DNA of 21,442 nucleotides from Entamoeba invadens IP1 (Eukaryota; Evosea; Mastigamoebida; Endamoebidae), in assembly GCF_000330505.1 (NCBI RefSeq), contig NW_004191720.1, forward strand, positions 79,829 through 101,270, in the 5' to 3' direction. Shown piece after piece: positions 1 through 9,223 of the stretch. Numbering within the stretch: position 1 is the first letter of the stretch; every line of letters begins with the position of its first letter. A program made the translations under genes and the position numbers. The notes beneath the pieces are model-generated. The model was given only the letters and a program-made list of their open reading frames with translations, did no database searches and was not told the origin of the DNA.

Positions 1-360
1 ATGTTATTATTCAATTTTTATAAATAATATATTTAAAATTTTAAAGCAGCTTTGACATATCAAAATAAATAACATGTTTAACGACATTGGAAATTACTTT
101 TTAAAATCGTTTATTTGACAAAAAAAATATTTTTAGATACATGTTATAATTTACAAGTTTTTGAATTTATTAACTTCTATTTAAATATTGCCAAATCAAT
201 TTGTTGAAAAAAATAAAAAGTTCTTATTATTATCAATTAAGATAAACATAATTTATTAAAAGTATTTTGACAAAAGGCTCACAAATTGTCTAAAAATTAT
301 TCTCATAAAGAAGTCAAATTATCCTTATATCAAGAACTTTCAAACTTTATAAACAATCGT
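1..360. other. AT-rich upstream region, no gene
   Basis: I see no gene here. The frame of the downstream gene stays open back to a TGA at 268-270, but it contains no ATG before 361. The stretch 286-360 is therefore most likely 5' flank, and a TTG start there is not needed. Confidence 0.6.
332..339 (+). promoter_or_regulatory. Possible GAAC-type core promoter element
   Basis: AAGAACTT lies 22 bases before the ATG of the secreted-protein gene. Entamoeba core promoters are known to carry a GAAC element (consensus near AATGAACT) close to the transcription start. A similar word (AAAGAACT on the minus strand, 8114-8121) lies just upstream of the pogo-like transposase ATG. The match is short and could be chance. 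Confidence 0.22.
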
Positions 361-924
361 ATGTTCGTTGTTTATTTCTTATTATCTTATTCATTGTCAA
401 AATATGTCATAGGTCCAGATAAAGATGATAATTATGCTTACAAATCGGGTGTATGTTATTACACTGGAGATGATTTTTACAACAAAGTTGAAATTGAGGG
501 GTCAACCATCAAAGCTTACGAATCACAAGATTGTAAAAAGTGGTCTGAAGTATCAATTGAAGATTTTGGGAAAGGATTAACAATTCAAAGTGAACTTCCT
601 TTGTATTCTGCAATGGCACTTGATTATTCCGATAAAAGTGATTGTAAATTGCAACTAGCAGATTCTTTTCCAATGGAAAAATATTTCAAAGAAGGTTGTG
701 TGAAATTGACTGATACATCTTCTATAAAAACTGAAGCCACTTCAGACAGTGTTTTGGTGTTGACCTACGACAAAGTGCCAGATTGTAAAGGAGAACCATC
801 AAAAACCGTTACAAAACCGGTTGATAAATGCATATTGGAAATTGATACTTACTTCATATACTCAAGTGGGACAAATATGGCATTTGTGGCTATGGTTGCA
901 GCATTGTTAGTTTTGCTTATTTAA
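361..924 (+). CDS. Small secreted six-cysteine protein, probably GPI-anchored
   Basis: 187 aa from the only in-frame ATG. The N-terminus (MFVVYFLLSYSLSK) reads as a signal peptide. The mature part has six cysteines, mostly in the contexts DCK, VCYY, GCVK and DKC, which suggests disulphide bonding. The C-terminus has a small-residue patch (SSGTN) followed by about 15 hydrophobic residues ending at the stop, the usual layout of a GPI-attachment signal, so the product is probably tethered to the outer cell surface. I recognise no named domain and assign no function. A degenerate paralogue with the same cysteine pattern lies 1.6 kb downstream on the same strand. Both frame openness and conserved features argue that this copy is intact. 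It could instead be a single-pass membrane protein with a very short tail. Confidence 0.75.
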   Translation: MFVVYFLLSYSLSKYVIGPDKDDNYAYKSGVCYYTGDDFYNKVEIEGSTIKAYESQDCKKWSEVSIEDFGKGLTIQSELPLYSAMALDYSDKSDCKLQLADSFPMEKYFKEGCVKLTDTSSIKTEATSDSVLVLTYDKVPDCKGEPSKTVTKPVDKCILEIDTYFIYSSGTNMAFVAMVAALLVLLI

Positions 925-1240
925 CTCGATTTTCGTTGTTTTTATTTTAAAAGACACACAATAATAAATAAGGGTATTTATCATTTTTTAAAATTTACAT
1001 TCAACAAAATATTTTACATTAGGTGTCAAACATGAATTGAGTACATAATTTAAACATTGAAACTGTTATTGTTTAAAATTGTTTTTATACGTCTATTGTT
1101 TGTAATAAAAATATTTTTCATTATTTTAAATCTTTATAAAGTTAAAATTAAAAACACTAATTATCGTATCAAAAATAAACTGAACGAAAAAAGTTTGTAT
1201 TAAACCAATTTTTAGTAAAACCCCATTAAATATTTTTCGT
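925..1240. other. AT-rich spacer, no gene
   Basis: This is the 3' flank of the secreted-protein gene. It is A/T runs with no convincing reading frame or RNA gene. Confidence 0.6.
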
Positions 1241-2256
1241 TTAACCCTTCCAATACCAGAAATATGATTGTTATAACACGCATACAAATCAATATAAACT
1301 TGAAATCCTTAAACTAAAAGTTATTCTAAATAAAACATTAAAACTTTTAATATTATAGTTTTCAGTTCTGGTTTGATGTAACATTTTTAATATATAAAAA
1401 GTTTGCATGTTTTATTTTTTGTATATTATATAAATTGAAAGTCTAACACAGTTGTGTCATACAAATTAGTTATAACATATATTTTATTATAATGTAAAGT
1501 TATTTATGTAAAGGTTTTTAAAAAAAACGTGAAAAATTACTAATGTAATTCATATACATTTGGTTTATTTTGTGTAATGAAAACTATTTTTTTAAAACAA
1601 TAGTTAACAGAAAAAAATTGTAAATATATCTCATATATATATGATTCTCAACAAAAGGTTATATAGTGAAAACGCTAACCATCAGTGTGGTTGCACAACT
1701 AATATCATAACATTTGATTGTTTGTTACATATATTAAAATTCAATAAAATATCAACATTTATACACGTTAGTTACAAAACATCAAAACATTTACAATATA
1801 AACTAAATTAAAATAATTACTTTTGGAATTTTCAAAGTATGACATATCCCTTGTTTTTTAATATAAAAATTTTCATTAGAATTTTATTTGATACGTTTTC
1901 TTATTTTAAAACCTTGTTTTTTAAAAAGACTTATTGAGTATAGTTTATTATAATATACACATTTTTTTGATATATAAAAAAATAAACTAGAAAATAATAA
2001 CAGGAAAAGTCGTCAAGTTTTCCTCACAGAAAAAGTGAACCTTTTTTCAACAAAAATACGATTTTAGGTCAAAATTTACTATTAATTTGTAGTAAATTAA
2101 ATTATTTTTTACTATTAATTTTGTTTCCTGGTATTTCCCATGGTTGTTAAAAGTTTAAAGTTTTTTTTGCATTATTTCTTTCTAATATACACTCTAAATG
2201 AATAAGATATAAATAAGTTTACATTTTTTGGAAATTTTTGGTACCGGAAGGGTTAA
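1241..2256. mobile_element. piggyBac-like non-autonomous element (MITE) with TTAA target sites
   Basis: A 1008-bp segment (1245-2252) is bounded on both sides by TTAA (1241-1244 and 2253-2256). Its ends are inverted repeats. The left begins CCCTTCCAATACCAGAAAT and the reverse complement of the right begins CCCTTCCGGTACCAAAAAT, matching at 16 of 19 positions. TTAA duplication with a CCC terminus is the signature of the piggyBac superfamily. The interior has no substantial ORF, so the element would need a transposase supplied in trans. It lies between the live secreted-protein gene and its dead paralogue. The superfamily call rests on termini only. Confidence 0.7.
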
Positions 2257-2493
2257 CGCGTTGTTATCATAGATAAAAATATAAATAAATCATAAAAATG
2301 TGTTAACAAACAAATGGTGTAGTTTTACAATAAAATATGTAATTATAAACAGTAAATGATTTCAAAATTTTAATTTATCCAAACACAAACGAGTCCGAAA
2401 AAAATAACAACATTTATTTTTCGGTCGTGTAATTGTTTTTATTTACAAAGATAATAAAACGATTTTTTGTATTTAAAACAAATTATTCACTGC
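2257..2493. other. Short AT-rich spacer
   Basis: No gene is seen. It forms the upstream flank of the degenerate paralogue. Confidence 0.5.
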
Positions 2494-3124
2494 ATGTGTC
2501 ATTTTTTTACTTCTTCTCATCAAGTTGGCTTTATCTAAATATTTTGTGAAAATAAAACAAATATGGTCAAGTTTATATTTTGAACAATGTTATTTAGATT
2601 TATACGATATATATTCCAAAGATGAAGAAGATGTAAACCAAATTAAATTATACTCATATTCTTCGATTTACAGTAATGTAACAATTAGTGGTACTGAAAA
2701 AATCAATAATCAAACAAATAGTTTATTAAATGATTTGCCGGGGCATTATTACATTGTTGATCATTATAATTATAACTTTGATTGTAAATTCACTGACAAA
2801 GAGGCCCACATAAATATAATATCTATATAAAAATGTTTAACATCATAGACTACTTCTTCGACTAAAGCAAAAAATATCAAATGGAAAACTTACATTGACA
2901 TCGTACAACACAGAAGACTGCACGGGGATGCTTATCCCGATTTTATTACTGAAATATATGACTTTGACAAATGCATCAAAAAATCAGTAAAATATGTTAT
3001 TTATACTAAGAATTCTGATGTTTCTAAAAGTTTATTTGTAAACAAAAATTCGCATGTTATTTTTATAATTCATTTAAAATGTTTGCTATTCTTGCTCTCT
3101 GTGTTGAGTTATTATTTTAAATGA
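2494..3124 (+). pseudogene. Dead paralogue of the secreted six-cysteine protein
   Basis: Read across frame breaks, this stretch matches the protein at 361-924 from end to end. It has a hydrophobic leader ending in LSKY, as the live gene does. It also has QCY (VCY in the live gene), FDCKF (SDCKL), KCLTS followed by TTSST (GCVKLTDTSS), EDCTG (PDCKG), DKCI (DKCI) and a hydrophobic C-terminus before TGA at 3122-3124. Damage: the ATG at 2494 is out of frame with the rest by one base at a T7 run (2502-2508); TAA at 2828-2830; TAG at 2846-2848; a frame change near the A6 run at 2869-2874; and a compensating change at the G4 run 2924-2927. The counterpart of the live gene's second cysteine is missing. 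All three shifts lie in homopolymers, so some could be sequencing errors, but the two nonsense codons are independent of that. Confidence 0.8.
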
Positions 3125-3182
3125 TTAACATTTAATTTTGATTTTATTATATATTTTTTAGGATATATATAATAATAATGTA
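3125..3182. other. Spacer before the nested transposons
   Basis: AT-rich flank; nothing recognised. Confidence 0.4.
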
Positions 3183-3192
3183 TTAGAATACA
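3183..3192. repeat. Left 10-bp target-site duplication of the outer transposon
   Basis: TTAGAATACA directly abuts the outer element's left end. TTAGAATTCA abuts its right end at 8411-8420. They match at 9 of 10 positions. Confidence 0.55.
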
Positions 3193-3281
3193 GATGAATA
3201 TTTTTTAAACCCGAACCCGACACATCTACATTTTATTTTTAATAATTTATTAATAAAATATACCATAAAAAAGTAAAATTA
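3193..3281 (+). repeat. Left terminal inverted repeat of the outer transposon (outer part)
   Basis: Pairs with 8315-8410 in inverted orientation. It is cut at TA (3280-3281) by the inner transposon and resumes with TACAGT at 6113-6118. Confidence 0.8.
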
Positions 3282-3514
3282 ATTACAATTATTATAAATA
3301 ATTTTATTAATGATAATGGTTATATTTTTTTCACTTTTTTGTTGAAAAAAAGAAAAATTAATGAATGAAAAATTGCAAAAAATATCGTGATGTTTACTAA
3401 ACATGAAATTTATAATTTAAGTATAAATTTAATACAGTATTTGTTATTATTCATTTGTAGTTAAAATATAATAAATATGTTATTCACACAATTTGATAAA
3501 CAAAACTGTTTATT
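3282..3514 (+). repeat. Left 233-bp terminal inverted repeat of the inner transposon
   Basis: Begins ATTACAATTATTATAAATAA. By eye it is identical to the reverse complement of 5880-6112. Confidence 0.88.
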
Positions 3515-3710
3515 CTGTTACTGATTTAGATAATTGATTTCAATAAAACAATTATTATGAAAATATGAATAACGAATAAACAAATAACACAAAACTGTGA
3601 ATTAATATTTTTTGTTTCGTTTTTTAATTTATATTTCTAATAAACATAATTGATAAAATGCAAATTAATTAATAATCGTATTTTTTTGACTTTTTCTCAC
3701 TTCGTATTTT

Positions 3711-5849
3711 TCAACTTCTGTTTTTATACTCAAGAGATTTATTGACAAGTTTGAATGTAGCTGTTCTTTTTTTCCCTTTGCATTTTATATATTTTGGATC
3801 TTCAATTTCATCGGTGTCATACATGTGATTGTCATCTGATTTGATCATTAAAATTTTTCTGCAAATTTTGTTGTTGTTTCGAATATCGTTTTTCTATTGA
3901 GTTTTTGACTTGCTTCGTTCAAAATGCCAATTAAGACACTTTTAGACATGTCATCATGTTTACTCAAAGTTTCTACTGTGTGTTTCACTTCAAAGTTGTC
4001 ATCACATATCAAAGATTCTAAAAATTTTTTTCATCAAAAAGTGGTAATTCACTTCGAGAAAAAACCAGCGGTCAGACCAGACCATTTATATCTTTGAAAT
4101 AACCAGGAGGGCGCGCGTCATCTTGATAATTGTTAATACCCAGAGTTCTCCAATATATCACGTGAAAACATGGAACACCAGTCGTGTGATAAACTAAACA
4201 AGTACAACAACACCCGTTTTCAATTTCACGGTGTTCAATGGCTAGAAACATTTTATAATTCGATAGAAGATTCTTTATTGTGACTGGTGAAAGTTTCCAC
4301 AACAATTCGGTGGTGATGAGATTGGAAAGTGCACTACTCTCAGTATCACTAAATGGTTTTGCGTTGATATGTAATTGCCTGGTGTAGTTAACAAAGGATT
4401 TAGCAGCAACTTCAAACGTTGGTACTGATGCATAAAATGCGTGTGTTGCATGAGAAAAAAATGCCTCGACTATGTTTGTTTTGGGAAATAGGTTAATATT
4501 AACTTGAGATGGAAGGTATGTCTCTTTGAGATCGAAGAGTGTTTTTAACACTTTGAACTTTCGAGATGGTTTCTCAATATTTTGAGTGGGAAACTTTTTA
4601 GTGGCAATCGCTGTTGTGAGAAAGTCCATATACTCGTCCTGTGTAAATTCTGTATTAAGTTCCATTAATTCTATTAATTTTTTTAAATAAAGAGCTTCAG
4701 CTTTTAACAAATTTGCATTTTCTTCAAACATCCCGAAAAATAAACTAATTAATTCCTCTTTTTGCGAGAAATGTTTTTTTAAATTTCTTCCGATGTGAAA
4801 GTAACAATGTCTAATTATTGTATTTTGACCAAATACTTTTTTAACTGCTGAATATTGAGACTCCGATCTATTAGCAGAAAACCCAAGAGGTATTTTTTGT
4901 TTTATTATGAATTCTTCTTTGAGATTTTGTAAGAATAAAACGAATGAATTTTTTGAAGCGTCGTGTAAAAATCCAAAACACAATAGTTGCGTTTTGTCAT
5001 TCTTTTTGAATACTGCCGCAAACAATATCAAACCAAATTTGTTAGTACAGTGAGTATCATCTATAGCAAGACAAGAACCATCATATTCTTTAAGAGACAA
5101 CATAGTCACACAAAAGCAACAAACAAAACGGTTTTCGTGATCTGTATAAATTTTGGTGGTAAAGTCATTGAGTGACTCAAAGTATTGACGTAAACTTTGT
5201 GTTTGCTTCTTTGTATTGTACTTGTTAGACTTGGTTCTCAATCTATAGAATATTTGTGCTTTGAGTTTGATGTTGTTATTGAGACGTGATTGTGCTGCGC
5301 ATATGCCATTAGTAGCATCATCAACAATTTTCTGTTTCATTTCAATTGGAACCGTATCATGTATACCCTTTTTGATTGTGTTTTCATTGTGTCCTTGATG
5401 CCATGGATTGAAATAAATAGCTTCACATATACCGTTAATCAGGAAAATATAAATACAAGAATGACAATTCTTGAATTTACACACAAACTGTTGTTTTGGT
5501 CCATCACTTCTGGTATGTGAAGCTTTATAAATTTGAATTTGAATGTGTTCAATAAAATAAAAAGCATTTTTTAAACTTCTTGTATTAACGAAGTATTTAT
5601 CTGAGTTCCAAGAAGACTAATAAGACCCTCTTTAATATTGTTATTGACACATGATAAAAATTCGTTTTCGTTTGTAGGGTTTTTCACTACCCACATAATT
5701 GGTGTGTCCACTTTCATTCTCAATTCTCGAATATTCGATGGTTTCAAATTAAATTGTGATAAAGAACACAATTCATCTTTGGTAGATGAGGGAAATAATG
5801 TAATATCAGTCTTTTTCTGAAAAACGTCACATACACATTCAAGCTCCAT
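3711..5849 (-). pseudogene. Mutator-type transposase with SWIM finger, broken
   Basis: The reading starts at ATG 5849 (MELECVCDVF) and is open to 5571. A frame change near 5600-5615 leads into a second frame (SSWNSDKYF, then residues up to 4072). The second part has a Cys/His region resembling the FLYWCH/WRKY-type DNA-binding domain (FVCKFKNCHSC, then HQGH), the MULE core (AIDDTHCTNKFGLILF, HDASKNSFVLFLQNLKEEF, IIRHCYFHIGRNLKKHF) and a C-terminal SWIM finger of CxC-x9-CxH form (CTCLVYHTTGVPCFH). An in-frame TGA at 4072-4074 is followed by more protein-like sequence in shifting frames (LPLFDEKNF, LESLICDDNFEV, SDDNHMYDTDEIEDPKYIK) to TGA at 3711-3713. At the second catalytic aspartate, where relatives usually have a D in this context, the sequence reads SANRSES. 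The protein would bind the element's ends and catalyse excision and insertion. As read, it cannot be made whole. Confidence 0.82.
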
Positions 5850-5879
5850 TTTTGGTAATTATTAGTTTTTTGATATAAA

Positions 5880-6112
5880 AATAAACAGTTTTGTTTATCA
5901 AATTGTGTGAATAACATATTTATTATATTTTAACTACAAATGAATAATAACAAATACTGTATTAAATTTATACTTAAATTATAAATTTCATGTTTAGTAA
6001 ACATCACGATATTTTTTGCAATTTTTCATTCATTAATTTTTCTTTTTTTCAACAAAAAAGTGAAAAAAATATAACCATTATCATTAATAAAATTATTTAT
6101 AATAATTGTAAT
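5880..6112 (-). repeat. Right 233-bp terminal inverted repeat of the inner transposon
   Basis: Reverse complement of 3282-3514. It ends GTAAT immediately before TA at 6113-6114. Confidence 0.88.
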
Positions 6113-6255
6113 TACAGTCATAACAAAAAGGTGTCTCGTTCGAAAAAACCTGTCTTGAAAAAAACGAATAAATTAATTGGTATTTTTCATCAAAATGTTA
6201 TTATTATGTTATATATAACAAAAATGAATAACAAAAGGGAATAACAAAAAATGAG

Positions 6256-8103
6256 TTAATTTGCTTTTCGGGGTCGACCTCTTGGGTTTTTTGGTTTCTT
6301 TTCTAATATTGATTTTTCTTCAGGAGTCTTGTTCTTACTGCCTTTTTTCCTTCCTCTTGTAGATTTGGGTTTGGGGGGTTCAAGCTTCAAATACAAACGT
6401 ATTTTAGACAGACTTTCTTGGTTGATTTGTTCGTCGACTTCGCAGTCTAACAACAATTGTACTTCGTCGTCGATGTTTAGATCGTTTGTTTGATGAGTCG
6501 GTTTTTTTCGCAGTTCACAGACTTTAATAGCTGTTATAGAAACCCTAGGAGTTGGAAGGTCTTCATATTTAAACCTTCTTTTTAGTTTTATTGGAGTTAT
6601 TGAACTAAAAAAGGAAATAAAATTCAGATCCTTGAAAAGGAGAGGGAATTCTTCCCTCAATCTTTTACACTTGAAGGGATCAACTTGACAAAAGTACTCT
6701 TTCTTTTCCGAGTCGTATTTGAATGTTATACCCGCATCCTTAAAAGCCGAAGAGCACGATACAATTGAAGTCGACTTGTGGAAGGCGGTCAGTATCTCAA
6801 TTTAGTACTTATTAAATCGATTCACTTTCACTTCACTTTCCTCTTTTTCCCAATTTTCATTCATCCATTCCTCGCCATCAATTCCTTCACCTTTGTCTTT
6901 CTTTTCATTTCCTCCAAGAGAATCATGCATATCCTCTTTGTCCTCTTTGTCCTCTTTGTCCTCTTTGTCCTCTTTGTCCTCTTTGTCCTCTACAACCTGA
7001 GCATTTCGGATAATACCTTTTTGAACCGCAAACACCCCAATGTCCAAAGGTTGAAGAACATGGGATGCGTGCGGAACAAGAGGCACCAAAATGATGTTGT
7101 GGACCTCAAGCACTTTCCTTAGCTCTTCAACATCATGGCAAGAACACGAATCAATAAGCAAAACAGCTTTTTCATAAATACCAACTCCGAGTTTTATTCG
7201 TTTCTCGTAAATTTTCGGGATAAACACGGAAAAGACCCAATCCATAAAAATTGATTTGTTTATGAATCCGGTCTCTGTTTTTGTTAAAAGTACATGGCCA
7301 ATAAGCCCAGAACTAACAAGCGTTTGAGTACAAGTTGAGGTCGGAGTGATTAGAATTCCTGGAATTGGTCCTTCTCCGCTGATACAAGCGAGAAAGGTGC
7401 TTCTTCTGACATTACGTTGAACTCCAACTTTCAGCACTTTGATATCATCTTTATTCCACAAGACTTTGAGCTTTTTGCGGTCAGCCCATTTTTGATATCC
7501 AGATTCGTCTAGATTGAAACAAAGGCACCTCCTGACACCCGATATAGTCTTCGAAAGACCAATAAAATAATCAACAAAACTCTGTGTTGGTATCTCAAGG
7601 CGTTTTGTTTCGTCAGGGAATGCCCACCTCAAAATGAATCCCTCCTTCTTGAGTATATACAAAATTGCCTCGCGTTTAAAACATTCTCCAAATTGTTTCT
7701 CCAAGAAGAATTGTAAGTACTGTACTGTTACCGCCTGCTCCCTTTCAATACAACCAGACACTTCCAACAATAACGCCTTCTTCTGTTCCTCGTTTAAAAG
7801 GGGTGGTCGCCCATTTTTCCGAGGTCCGTACTCCATTTCCAACTCCATTCGCATTGACTGCGTCGAGATTGTCGCACCACTTACTCCAAACACTTTCCCC
7901 AAATCATCATTTGTAATTCGGTCCCAAGGGACTGATGAAGTCAGTGACTTCATTAAGTATATTTGTCCTCTCTGGTCAATTCCCTCCATTTTCCCTCCCA
8001 AAAATGCATAGTCAATGAACTGACTCATAAGAGAGTCTTTCTCACACCTTAGTTTCATGTCATCCTTTTTCTCTCCATCTCTTCTGACGTTGTTCATGCT
8101 CAT
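6256..8103 (-). pseudogene. pogo/Tigger-like DDE_1 transposase with one in-frame stop
   Basis: From ATG 8103 the frame is open for 433 codons to TAA (6802-6804). It continues in the same frame without further stops to 6256, giving 614 aa if read as one. The N-terminal half holds helix-turn-helix-like stretches (DDLGKVFGVSGATIS; GRPPLLNEEQKKALL). The catalytic triad is visible as FNLDESGY, LLIDSCSCHD and VLQPLDIGVF. The last two aspartates are separated by 35 residues (DD35D), as in pogo/CENP-B-like enzymes. Next comes a run of Asp-Lys-Glu repeats. After the stop, the sequence (ILTAFHKSTSIVSCSSAFKDAGI) resembles the conserved segment that follows the catalytic core in this family. The tail has two AT-hook-like basic motifs (RGRKKGSKN and PRGRPRKAN). 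A single nonsense change separates this from a full-length transposase. Confidence 0.82.
6933..6986. repeat. 9-bp minisatellite inside the pogo-like transposase
   Basis: Six perfect copies of CCTCTTTGT (plus strand) plus a partial copy. On the coding strand they encode repeated Asp-Lys-Glu. The unit is a multiple of three, so copy-number change keeps the frame. It lies between the third catalytic aspartate and the C-terminal region. Confidence 0.9.
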
Positions 8104-8314
8104 TTTATTTGTGAGTTCTTTTTAGTTCCACTCACCTTATTTCATTTTTAACGGAATTGTAAAAAATTATTATTGAAGAAAATCAATTGAAACGGATAAA
8201 ATTATCCGAGAAAGGATGAAAATCAAATATTTTATTCGGGTTTAATCTTAGTACATTTCTAGTTTTTTATTATATTTTTTTACTATAATAATCTTCGCGA
8301 CCGGTTTTTGTGTT
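8104..8314 (-). promoter_or_regulatory. 5' region of the pogo-like transposase inside the outer transposon
   Basis: The 211 bases between the right terminal repeat and the transposase ATG contain no gene. Two GAAC words lie 13-30 bases before the ATG, of which AAAGAACT (8114-8121 on the minus strand) is nearest. The region probably holds the promoter, but this is inferred from position. Confidence 0.3.
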
Positions 8315-8410
8315 ACTGTAATTTTACTTTTTTATGGTATATTTTATTAATAAATTATTAAAAAAAATAAAATGTAGACGTGTCGGGTTCGGGTTTAAAA
8401 AATATTCATC
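8315..8410 (-). repeat. Right terminal inverted repeat of the outer transposon
   Basis: It is uninterrupted and nearly identical to the split left arm. It reads AAAATTACAGT where the left arm is split, which makes it the reference for the inner element's insertion site. Confidence 0.82.
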
Positions 8411-8420
8411 TTAGAATTCA
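8411..8420. repeat. Right 10-bp target-site duplication of the outer transposon
   Basis: TTAGAATTCA, one mismatch from 3183-3192. Confidence 0.55.
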
Positions 8421-9191
8421 TATTAGGAAAATGTAATTGATAGAGTCCCTTTTTTCAAATTAAGGTAATAAGTTAATTAAATCGGTTTCTTACTCTATAT
8501 TTGAACATAATTTTCACAAAATAATAAAAACAAACACATTAATTGTTGAATAAATTGCTTCTATTATTTTGTTTCTAAAAATAATGACAGTAAGATATTT
8601 AAACAATATTTAATATTTTTACATTTAAAATGAAATAACAATTTGTATTATTATACTATTTTATACATTTATAAATTGAAATTAAATAAATTTTGATGTA
8701 TATTATTAAATATATCAAAATATTTCAGTAATTTTATTTACATTTTGATCAATTTCATCTGGATATTTATTGGATTTTTAATATTTTTTAATTATTGACT
8801 TGAAACATATATTTAAATTAATTTTTATAGATTTTCATCATTTCTTGTTGACAAATTTATATTCATTTAAGAAAAACTATTTGTCAAATAGAGTCAACAA
8901 TTAAATTATCAAATAATATTTTTTGTTATCCATAATAATAAATCACAAATCATTCAACCTGTATTTAACAAATAACCAAATTAATTGAAAATGATCTATA
9001 TATTATGTTCTGTATTAAATATTTACTTAATGTATGAATTTTTATAAAACCAATACATATTTATTTTGGGTTTTTATTGTGAAAACTTTTTGATATTTGA
9101 TATTTATGTGCGATGATACATTTTCTTATTGTCTTTACAGATACAAATTTGCATAAAAGTCATTTCTTTTGTATATAATTGATATTCTATA

Positions 9192-9223
<32 letters not shown>

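Larger units (their letters stand above)
3282..6112. mobile_element. Inner Mutator-type (MULE/Phantom-like) transposon
   Basis: A 2831-bp unit with terminal inverted repeats of 233 bp (3282-3514 and 5880-6112) that look identical by eye. It is flanked by TA on both sides (3280-3281 and 6113-6114). It carries one minus-strand gene for a transposase with an N-terminal zinc-knuckle region, a MULE catalytic core and a SWIM finger. The start codon lies 30 bp inside the right repeat, so the promoter probably sits in the terminal repeat, as in known Mu elements. The empty site is known from the outer element's other arm, which reads AAAATTACAGT without interruption. The long arms fit Mutator. The 2-bp duplication does not, since 8-11 bp is usual. 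Confidence 0.82.
3193..8410. mobile_element. Outer DNA transposon with pogo/Tigger-like transposase, interrupted by a second transposon
   Basis: Inverted ends begin GATGAATATTTTTTAAACCC on both sides. The left end runs 3193-3281 and, after the insertion, CAGT at 6115-6118. The right end is 8315-8410. The arms are about 95 bp and differ by one substitution and a T-run length change. The 5218-bp span includes a 2831-bp inner transposon plus its duplicated TA, so the original element was about 2385 bp, with one transposase gene on the minus strand (6256-8103). The flanks give a 10-bp target duplication with one mismatch. Tc1/mariner/pogo elements normally duplicate only TA, so the boundary is also readable as TA followed by CAGATGAATA on the left, with one base lost on the right. 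Confidence 0.75.

Noticed and set aside
286..360. N-terminal extension of the secreted-protein gene from a TTG codon
   Set aside because: There is no ATG in this stretch. The in-frame ATG at 361 starts directly with a signal peptide, and the dead paralogue also begins at its leader.
5571..5620. An intron joining the two parts of the Mutator-type transposase
   Set aside because: The two open frames overlap by about 40 bases, leaving no room for an intron, and no GTTTGT-like donor is seen. A frameshift fits better.
3270..6125. A 9-10 bp target duplication for the inner Mutator-type element
   Set aside because: Comparison with the intact opposite arm leaves at most five shared bases (AATTA), and only TA gives symmetrical ends.
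5990..6244. Plus-strand open frame across the inner transposon's right arm
   Set aside because: It lies almost entirely in the terminal repeat and beyond it, with biased composition and no protein-like features.
3183..8420. One single transposon carrying both transposases
   Set aside because: The 233-bp arms form a complete unit inside the left arm of the outer element, which resumes with the expected bases after it. Two nested elements explain this better.
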